From NCBI GenBank assembly GCA_009823505.1, contig VZQC01000363.1, positions 1 to 64,000 of the forward strand: DNA of 64,000 bases, given 5' to 3'. A program made the translations under genes and the position numbers. How positions within the stretch are numbered: the stretch's first letter is position 1; the number at the start of each line of letters is the position of its first letter. The notes beneath the pieces were generated by a model. That model had not been told where the DNA came from and made no database searches. It saw only the letters and a program-made list of their open reading frames with translations. Below are positions 56,061 through 64,000 of this stretch, piece by piece. This stretch comes from Rhizomys pruinosus. Its lineage: Eukaryota > Chordata > Mammalia > Rodentia > Spalacidae.

Positions 56061-56877
56061 TATTTATATTGTTAATGTAGCTGGTCTATTTTTCTTCTGA
56101 TTCCTAGGTGGCAGTACTGTTCAACAGATCAAGAACCAAAGCAGGAATGAATATTGTCTACCAGAGGTGGTGATCATCAAACAGGTTTTAACTTACCAGT
56201 CCCCTAGGTAGGATGTGACAGTCTGGAAGGTCAGGGCTGCCAGGAGAGATGGGGTTTGGACTACCTGAATGGGACTGAGCTCCTTTATAAGGTGGTTTGC
56301 AACTCGTAAGGGGGTTAATCCAGAGAAATGATTGTGTCTGGGGAGATCCTTAATCTGCTACTCTGTGTTTTTTTTTTTCTTGACTGAGTTGGCATGGGTC
56401 TTGTTTAGCTGTCACCATTGTTGCAAGTCATTATATGTAGCAAGTTCCCAGAAGCTCGCAATACTCTTTTACCTATGTTCATTCACCATACCTGCCATTT
56501 ACAATCTTTATTTATTCTTCTGCAATAATCCCTGAGTTATGTTGGGTGAGGTTTAATATAGAGTCCTACTCATGTTATGCACATCCGTTTCTATTCTATT
56601 CACCTTGCTCTATTGTAGTCTTCTATGTACATTGCATACTTAAAGGCTATACCCCACATCAAAGAAGAAGACCTCCCTTTGAATTGTTTCATTAAAATAC
56701 TCCAAGAGATCCTCACAAAATAACACAGATTAATTATCCAGGCCATTTGAATACGTTCCCAGAATTGAAGTAAGCTCTAATTGCATGAAGGCAGTACATC
56801 TAGACCACAGGACTTGAAGCAGCAGGAACTGGAACAGACAATCGAAGACTGCTTCTGAATATAAGTCTCATACTTTT
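56061..56877 (-). mobile_element. L1 5' UTR (copy 1) and adjoining sequence
   Basis: 56100-56335 matches 63765-63998. The remainder (56336-56877) is the only sight of the further 5' region: AT-rich with no tandem monomers, unlike the L1 at 18682. Confidence 0.6.
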
Positions 56878-56878
56878 N
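56878..56878. other. Single N at the duplication junction
   Basis: One undetermined base lies exactly where copy 1 ends and copy 2 begins. Confidence 1.
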
Positions 56879-58099
56879 CATTATCTGGAGAGTATATATA
56901 TATATAATATTATATATATAGATATATATATATTGCAAAATACTGTTTCCAATCCTTTATCAAATATATTTACCCTCTTGTTTCTATTTTGGTTTTTTTT
57001 TTGTCTAAATGCTTTCTTATATATATATAGCTATATAACTATAACTAAATATAAATTAAATAAATAAACAAAATCATATGAAATTTTATACAATCTTGAT
57101 GTAAATAATGCATATAATACACATCTTCTAATTATACATTATTATGTGCATATCACAATATGTTATACGAAGTATCCCAGTGAGGATATTTTTGGGTGAC
57201 TGGAATATTACAGAAGTGATATATTTGGTACAGCTTTTCTGATCACAAATCTATTTTGAAAAAAGTAGCTACATTATTTTAACTTTTTGATGTTATTGTG
57301 GTGCATTGAGCATCCATTAGGCTATCTGAACAAACAAAGCCTGAGTTGTGGGGAAGCAAAATAATAAATATACTAAACTTGGGAATAGAGAAAAAAATGG
57401 AAAAAAAAGAAACAAGCAGCAGATAAAACTGTAGGTTGAAATGTTTAAAATGGCTTTACAAATTTATCAGCACTGTGTCTTTGGAAATATGTAAATTTAT
57501 TAACACTATGGCTTTTATCACCAATTACTTTAAAATGCTCATACATATACACAGAACAGCTAATGCTATGCAGTTTCTGTCATGAATAAATGCCACTTTT
57601 CCACAAGATTTAGAGTTTAGATACTGTGAATTTTCTAAGTGACAGTGAGATGCTGGGCTTCTTCAGAATGACAGGGAGATTTTCTGCATTTACACCAAAT
57701 TAAGAATATCTATAATATGACTTCTCATTTCCAAATTTGGTAGGGATAATATTTTTTAAAAAGAAAAGTTATTTGTTTTTGCATGGAATGTCATACTTCA
57801 AAGATATCTTATTGCGTCAAATATAATTTTGTTAGAGGAAAATAGCTTTACCCTTCAGTACATTAGGGATGGAAAGTAAAATATGAATGTTTACTCATGC
57901 ACATTTCACTGTTTAACTGGATTACATCTGTATAAATGAATCATGATATAGCAGACACTCTGATTTTGAAATATAGAGCTTACTTTTAAGAAGTTGTTCT
58001 CCAGCATTCATATTCTGTAGAAATTCTCTCTAAAATGTTTTGTTTTTCAAATGTATTCTACTTGTGACAAAGCAACGCAAATTCTTTATTTGGTTTTAG

Positions 58100-58445
58100 A
58101 AGCAAACTCAGTCAGTAAAATGTTAGCTTTGAAATCATGAAGTCCATAGTTTGAATCTCCAGAAGTAATGGAAAAATGAGTCATGGTGACACAGACTTAT
58201 ACTCCCAGGGCAGAAGTGGAGATAAATAGAATCCTGGGCTCAATGGCCACAAAATTAAAATTAATTGCTGAGTAACAAGCCAATGAGAGGTCCTGTCTGA
58301 AAAAGGCAAAAAATTCCTGAGGATAAAAGCACAGCTTGTCCTCTGGCCTTTACTTGCACCCACAGGCATGTGAACTTGCAAAAACATACGTATTGACAGC
58401 TGCACACACATCAACATGTGCACGCATATGTACATATATCCACAT
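58100..58445 (+). mobile_element. B4-like SINE (copy 2)
   Basis: Layout of B4: a degraded tRNA-like head (CAGTCAGTAAAATGTTAGC), ATACTCCCAGGGCAGAAG, GGTCCTGTCTGAAAAAGGC, and TTGTCCTCTGGCC followed by a CACACA-rich end. Confidence 0.75.
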
Positions 58446-58699
58446 ATAGAAAATTGTCTTTGAAAATTTCTAATCTTTTTGACAACCCATTCTTGTACTT
58501 ATGATTCACTATTAACTCGCAATGATTTTTAAATCACTATAAATTTTGAAAATGGTAAGATCTCATTTAAACATTCCAAGGGGGTATTAAGTAATTGAAC
58601 TGATTTTATAGTTTTGATGTAGGATAAAAATGAAAGGTTAATCTTTAGAGATAGGTAGGAGCATTACTTATCTCTATTGGTGCAAGAGTTGCTCTATTT

Positions 58700-58861
58700 A
58701 TTTTCTTTATTAACAAATATTTTATTCAGTTTTACACATTTAATAAAATGAATCTTAATCATATTTCGATCTCCCCATCTGAACATCCCAAGACATTCAT
58801 TCCCTGGTTTTCTGTTTTTGTGTTATTTCACTCAGAATAACATTCTTAGAATTTTATATTA
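58700..58861 (-). mobile_element. L1 3' end (copy 2)
   Basis: The antisense GTTATTTCACTCAGAATAAC block is the ORF2 end and continues across the SINE head at 58862-58990. Confidence 0.6.
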
Positions 58862-58990
58862 TCTCTTCTTTGGTTCAGTGGTTAAGAGCTCCGACTTCTC
58901 TTCCTGAGGACCTGGGTTCGATTCCCAGCACCCACATGGCGGCTAAGAACCGCCTTTAAGCCAAGTGTGGTGACTCTCACCTAAAAAAAA
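58862..58990 (+). mobile_element. SINE head inserted in L1 (copy 2)
   Basis: GGTTCAGTGGTTAAGAGC, GGTTCGATTCCCAGCACCC (B-box) and CATGGCGGCTAAGAACCGCC, then CCAAGTGTGGTGACTCTCACC and an A9 run. Only the tRNA-like head is B2-type; the following part is not. Confidence 0.75.
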
Positions 58991-61900
58991 ATATCCCTCT
59001 TAATGTTGAGTAATACTCCGTTGTATAGAGGTAGCACATTTTTCATTATCCATTCATCAGTTGTGGGATATTTAGGTTGTTTCCAATTCTTCACTATTAT
59101 AAAGAGAGCAGCAGCAAACATGGATGTTCAGGTATCTTTACAGTATGATTAGCCATTTAGATATATGCCAATGAGTGATATAACTGGGTCAGGTGGTAGG
59201 TTCATTTTTAGTTTTTTGAGAGTTCCCCAGATTACCTTCCATAATGGCTGCAAAAGTCTTCATTCCCACCAGCAATGAATGGGTGTTCCCCTTTCTCCAC
59301 ACCCTCATGAGCATTTTGTCTTCTTCATTCTCCTGATCTTACCCAGTCTGATTGGGATAAGATGGAATCTTAAAGTGGTTTCAATCTGCGTTTCTGGAAT
59401 TACTAAGGATGTTGAACAATTTTAAGGTGTTTCTTAGACATTTTCATATCTTGAGGATTCTCTGTTCATATCTATACTCCATCTTTTTACTGGGTCCTTT
59501 ATTTTTGCTGCTTTGTTATTTGAGTTCTTTGTATATTCTGCATTTTCATTTTCTATCAGATTTTTTCCAACTCAATTGGTTTTCTCTTCATTTCCTCTAT
59601 TGTTTCTTTTTGCTGTACAGAAACTTTGTAGCTTAATGAGGTCCCACTTACTGATTTTTGACCTTAATGGCTGTGCAGCTGATGTCCCATTAAGAAAGTC
59701 CTTTCCTATATGTACATCTCTACAGGTACTGCCTATGTATTCTTCTAGCAGTTTCAGATTTTATATTGAGGTCTTTGTTCCAATTGAGTTGACTTTTGTG
59801 CAGGGGGAAAGATAAGGATCCAATTCCGTTCTTCTACAAGTGGTGATCCAGTACTGTCAGTACCATTTGATGAAGATGCTTTTTTCCAAGTTTGTATATT
59901 CTTGGCAACTTGGGAAAATATCAGGCAGCTGAAATTGAATGTACTCATGTTTGAATTTTGTATTCTGTTCCATTGATCTACGTGTCTATTTTTTGTGCCA
60001 GTACCATTCTCTTTTTATACCTACAGTTCTGTAATATAACTTGACATCTGATATAGTGATGCCCCCTGCCTTGTTGATTTTGCTCAAAATTGTTTCTTCT
60101 ATCTGGGGTATTTTGTGGTTCCATGTGAATTTTTAGATGATGTTTTTTAGCCTCTATGAAGAATATTGTTCATAATTATTTGGCATTGTCTCAAATCTAT
60201 TCACTGTGTTTGGTATGATGGTCATTTTCACAGCATTTATTGTACAATCCATGAGAATGGTCGATTTTTACATCCCCTGGTGTCTTTTTCTATCTCTTTC
60301 TTTAAAGTTTTAAAATTTTCATTGTAGAAATCTTTAATGGTTTTGGCTAAGTTTATTCCTAAGGATTTGTTAAGTTATTGTGAATGGCAGGGCTTCCTTT
60401 AAGCTTTTATTGTTTTCTTCTTGTTTTTATGTAGAAATGCTACTGATTTTTGTAAGTTGATATTGTAATCTGCCAATTAATTGAAATGATTTATCAATTC
60501 TAGTAGTTTTCTGGTGGAATTTTTGGTTTTCTTATATATAAGATCATATCACCTGCAAATACATATAATTTGACATATTCTGTTCCAGTTAGTATACCTT
60601 TAATTCCCTTCTCTTGCTTTATTGCTCTTGCAAAGTTTTCAAGCACTTTGTTGAAAAGGAGTGGAGATACAGGGCAACCCTGTCTTGGTCCTGATTTTAA
60701 TGGGAATACTTATAGTTTTTCTCCATTAAGAGTGATGATGGTGGCTATGTGTTTGTTGAATATAGCTTTAATGATATTGAGGTATGTTTCCTAAAGACCT
60801 ATTCCTTCTAGGACTTTTAATATGAATGCATGTTCGATTTCTTTCAAAGGTCTTTTCTGCATCTATTTCTATAACCATGTGATTTTTGTCAAGTGCATTT
60901 ATGTGTTTTATGACATATATTGACTTATATATGTTGAACCAACTATGCATCTCTGGAGTAAAGCATACCTGATCATGGTGAATGACCTTTTTGATGTGCA
61001 TCTTTATAGGGTTTGTGAATATTTTGTTGAGTATCTTTGCATCTATGTTTATAGTATTTTTTTTTCTTTATTGTAACTTTACTTGGTTTTGGTATTAGTG
61101 TGATACTGATTGCAGATCTTTGAATGTCTGATAAAATTCTGCCTTAAAGCCATCTGGGCATGGCCTATTATTAGTGGAAATTTTGCATTACAGTTTCAAA
61201 TTCCTCCTTTGTTATGAGTATGGTTAAGCTGTTTGCCTCATTTGGTTTAACTTTCTTAGTGTCCATGACTCTAGAAATTTATCAATTTCATTCAGGTTTT
61301 CAAATTTACTGTTCTATAGATTTTTCAAGTATTTCCTTTCAATGTTCTGGGTTTTTTGTTTTTGTTTTTGTTTTGGTTTTGTTTGCTTGTTTGCTTGCTT
61401 TGGTGTCTGTCGTGATGTATACCATTTCATCTCTAATTTTGCTAATTTTGATTTCCTCTTTCTGTCTTGAGGTTAGCTGGGGTCTTTCAAATGTCTGTCT
61501 ACCTTGTTCAACCTTGAACTAAAAGAAATAACTTTTTGAATCATTGGTTTTGTTTTATTGATTTCTTTGTTTCTATTTAATTAATTTCTCCTCTGATTTT
61601 TTTTTTCTTCTTCTTCTCACCTACTGGGTTTGGGATGCATTTGTTCTTGCCTTTCCTGAGTCTTGAGCTGTGCTATTAAGTAATTTACATGTGCTTTTTC
61701 TGATCTTTAATGTAGGCACTAAGAGCTAAAAATTTCACTCCTGGGACTGCTTTTAAGTTGTCCCAGAAGTTTTGTTGTGTCATATATTCATTTTCATTTG
61801 ATTATAAGAATATTTTTATTTCTTTCTTAACTTCTTCTTTAAACAATTCATCATTCAGAAGTGTGTTGTTTAATTTCCATGAGGTACTGTGGTTTGCAGA

Positions 61901-62560
61901 GCTTCCTGTGCTGCTGATTATAAGCTATATTTCACTGTGGTATGATAGAATGAGAAGAATTATTTCATTTTTTTACATCTGTTGAGTATTGTTTTTGTTT
62001 CAGAATGTGATCAATTTTAGAAAAGTGTGCATGGGCTGCTGAATAAAAAGTATACTCTTTGTCACTTGGGTTGACTATCCTTTAGGTCTACTTCTTGTAA
62101 GTTGCTATTTAACTCAGATGTCTTTCTGTTTATTCTTGTCCAGTTGATTTACCTATTGGGGTATTGGGGATAATCGGTGTTTTATATTCATGGAGTACTG
62201 CTTTTATTTATTTTGGTACATAAATATTTGTCAATGTAATATATTCTTAATCAATTGTTCCTTTAATTAGAATGAAGTAACCCTCTCTATATCTTCTGAA
62301 TAATTTTAATTTGAATTTTATTTTGTCAGATATGAGGATTGCAACACCAGCTTGCATCTTTGAGCCATTTGCTCAGAATATTTTTTTTTTCTGTCCTTAG
62401 GTAAAACCTAAGGTGTCCATCCTTGAAGGTGAGATGAGTTTAATGAAGACAACAAAAATATGGGTTTTCTTTTTGATCCATTTTGTTTGTGTCTTTAGAC
62501 AGGGGAGTTGAGGACACTGAAATTTAATTATGTGATTAAAGGTGTGTATTTGTTATTATC
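58991..62560 (-). pseudogene. L1 ORF2 (copy 2)
   Basis: ORF2 reads antisense from the endonuclease (about 62560-61800) through RT to the C-terminus (58991). The RT catalytic box at about 60553-60572 reads F-A-G-D-M, so one of the two catalytic aspartates is lost. The K-T-F-E-R-N and [10 protein letters not shown] segments lie in a 77-codon frame at 61001-60768. Stops and shifts exclude activity. Confidence 0.85.
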
Positions 62561-62639
62561 AATTTACTTTCTTTAATTTTATGGACCTATTTTGAATTTT
62601 CATTATTATATGATCCATTATGTTCTTTCTGTAGCATTT

Positions 62640-63716
62640 TGAGTGTGCTCATTCCCGTTTTCAGTCCTTTGTATTGTTTCAAGTATTCTCTGCAAGGCTG
62701 GTATGACAGACATCAGTTCCTTAAGCCTACTCATACATTGAAAATGTTCTATTCTTCAATATTAAGAGATAGTTTTGCTAGACAGAGTATTCAGGGCTGG
62801 CATACAAGATTGTTTAGACATGGGAATACTTTGGACCAGGCTCTTCCGGCTTTCATAGTTTCTATTGAAAAATAATCTGTAATTCTGATGGATTTTCTTT
62901 ATATGTAACTTGTTTTTCTCTAGCAGCCTTCAGTACCCTCTATTTATTCTTTATGTTTATTGTTTTTACTATGATATTTCATGGGGATTTTCTGTTCCAG
63001 TCATGGATTTTGGTGTACTCTGTGTTTCTTTAATCTCTATAGTTCTTATTTCCTGAATTTTAGGAATTTTTTTTCTTTTATAATAGTGTTGAAGATCTGT
63101 TCAACACCATTGCCCTGAGATTTTTTAGATTTTGTCTTTTTATGTTGTCCCCCATTTCCTATATATTCTACTCTTGTCTTTTTTTTCCCCATAGTCTTTG
63201 CTTAAGGATTCCAGCTCTTCAAATTTGTGATCCTGTGTTGATATTCTGTTTTCTGTTTCATTCATTCTTCCTGCTGTTATTTCCATTTTGTTTAATATGT
63301 TTCTAGATTACATGCAGATTTCAGTCTGGGTTTTCTTCACTGTTTCTATCTGTTCTGTGAAATCAGTTTTGTAAGTAATGAATTGTTTTTGACATTCCAT
63401 TAAGCTGTTCATTTGTATATTCCTGAGGTTCCATCAAAAGTTCTTTGAGTAATTTTTCTGTGTATTCTTTAAGTTCTTTGATCACATTTATAATGGTTCT
63501 TTGAGATTCTGAGTTCAACTGCTCTTCAGAATGGTTCTCATTGTAGTGTACTTCTAGAGGGACTGCTCTTATTTGTTTGCTTGCCTTTTGAGACATTTTT
63601 GTTTGCTTGTTTTTCATTATCTGTGTTTTTGTGCTGCTATTTGGGCATATGGATATCCTGTTTTGGTTATCACACAAGTATGTATTTCTGTCTGCCTTTT
63701 TAAATTGAATTTTCAT
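62640..63716 (-). pseudogene. L1 ORF1 (copy 2)
   Basis: The best frame, 63716-63363 (117 codons), covers the N-terminus and the start of the coiled coil, rich in Lys, Glu, Asn and Gln. The C-terminal RNA-binding part reads in other frames down to about 62640. Total span is about 360 codons, the usual size for rodent ORF1. Confidence 0.8.
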
Positions 63717-64000
63717 ATATTTATATTGTTAATGTAGCTTGGCTAATTTTTCTTCTGATTCCTAGGTGGCAGTACTGTTCAACAGATCAAGAACCAAAGC
63801 AGGAATGAATATTGTCTACCAGAGGTGGTGATCATCAAACAGGTTTTAACTTACCAATCCCCTAGGTAGGATGTGACAGTCTGGAAGGTCAGGGCTGCCA
63901 GGAGAGATGGGGTTTGGACTACCTGAATGAGGACTGAGCTCCCTATGATAAGGTGGTTTGCAACTCGGTAAGGGGGTTAATCCAGAGAAATGATTGGTGT
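63717..64000 (-). mobile_element. L1 5' UTR (copy 2), cut by the window end
   Basis: Non-repetitive leader upstream of ORF1, matching 56060-56337 of copy 1 and unlike the monomer-type 5' region at 18682. Confidence 0.7.

Larger units (their letters stand above)
49414..56877. repeat. Direct duplication, copy 1 (noisy)
   Basis: This segment repeats as 56879-64000. The offset is about 7465 at the start (49414 against 56879), about 7575 at 51275 and about 7663 at 56333, so copy 1 has lost some 200 bases net. In 49600-50760 the copies agree almost base for base apart from one-base indels (for example TTATTTGTGG against TTATTGTGG). From 50870 on, copy 1 has frequent single-base and short indels and one replaced stretch. 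The last ~540 bases of copy 1 extend past the window's portion of copy 2. Confidence 0.95.
56879..64000. repeat. Direct duplication, copy 2 (cleaner)
   Basis: Starts immediately after the N with the (AT)n-rich block that follows 49414 and runs to the window end. Reading frames of the L1 inside are longer than in copy 1. Confidence 0.95.

Noticed and set aside
62639..62875. 78-codon plus-strand frame, with a near-identical partner at 55001-55237, suggesting a conserved gene pair
   Set aside because: Both are antisense to L1 ORF1 and the similarity comes from the 7-kb duplication.

Overview
This window is non-coding, repeat-dense mammalian DNA, and I find no intact host gene in it. B1-type, B2-type, B3/B4-type SINEs, rodent-style L1 elements, an IAP-like class II ERV, ERV-L and MaLR elements point to a muroid rodent. 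The B2 consensus here is not the familiar mouse or rat one, so I do not name a species. Almost every open reading frame is a fragment or antisense shadow of a retroelement.

Layout. 1-1918: 5' part of an IAP-like provirus on the minus strand (LTR, primer-binding site, gag start, reverse transcriptase piece). 1919-5029: mostly unassigned, with one B1. 5030-15020: a nested stack. A rearranged L1 3' end (5030-5640 and 14760-15020) is split by a plus-strand class I ERV (5641-14759). That ERV's 5' LTR is split by a minus-strand ERV-L provirus (5899-11313, duplicated TACCC at both ends). The ERV-L carries about 409 bp of 28S rRNA sequence between gag and pol. A B2 SINE with a 16-bp target duplication sits in the class I ERV near its 3' LTR. 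15021-18025: unassigned DNA with SINEs, ending in a 664-base assembly gap. 18026-18678: MaLR 3' end. 18682-26985: a long plus-strand L1 with about 127-bp tandem units in its 5' region, a decayed ORF1 and an ORF2 interrupted by a second L1 3' end and by B1 elements. 27100-49400: scattered SINEs, truncated L1s, a solo LTR with a 5-bp target duplication and microsatellites in otherwise featureless DNA.

49414-64000: the same ~7 kb is present twice in direct orientation, with a single N (56878) exactly between the copies. Each copy holds a B4 SINE, a SINE head and a nearly full-length minus-strand L1. Copy 1 differs mainly by small indels and has one scrambled GC-rich stretch. This looks more like an assembly artefact (unmerged overlap or second haplotype, poorly polished) than a biological tandem duplication.

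The most interesting biological object is the 28S rRNA / ERV-L chimera at 9540-9948. The most important caution is the suspected false duplication. Family names come from recognition of sequence patterns, with no database search.
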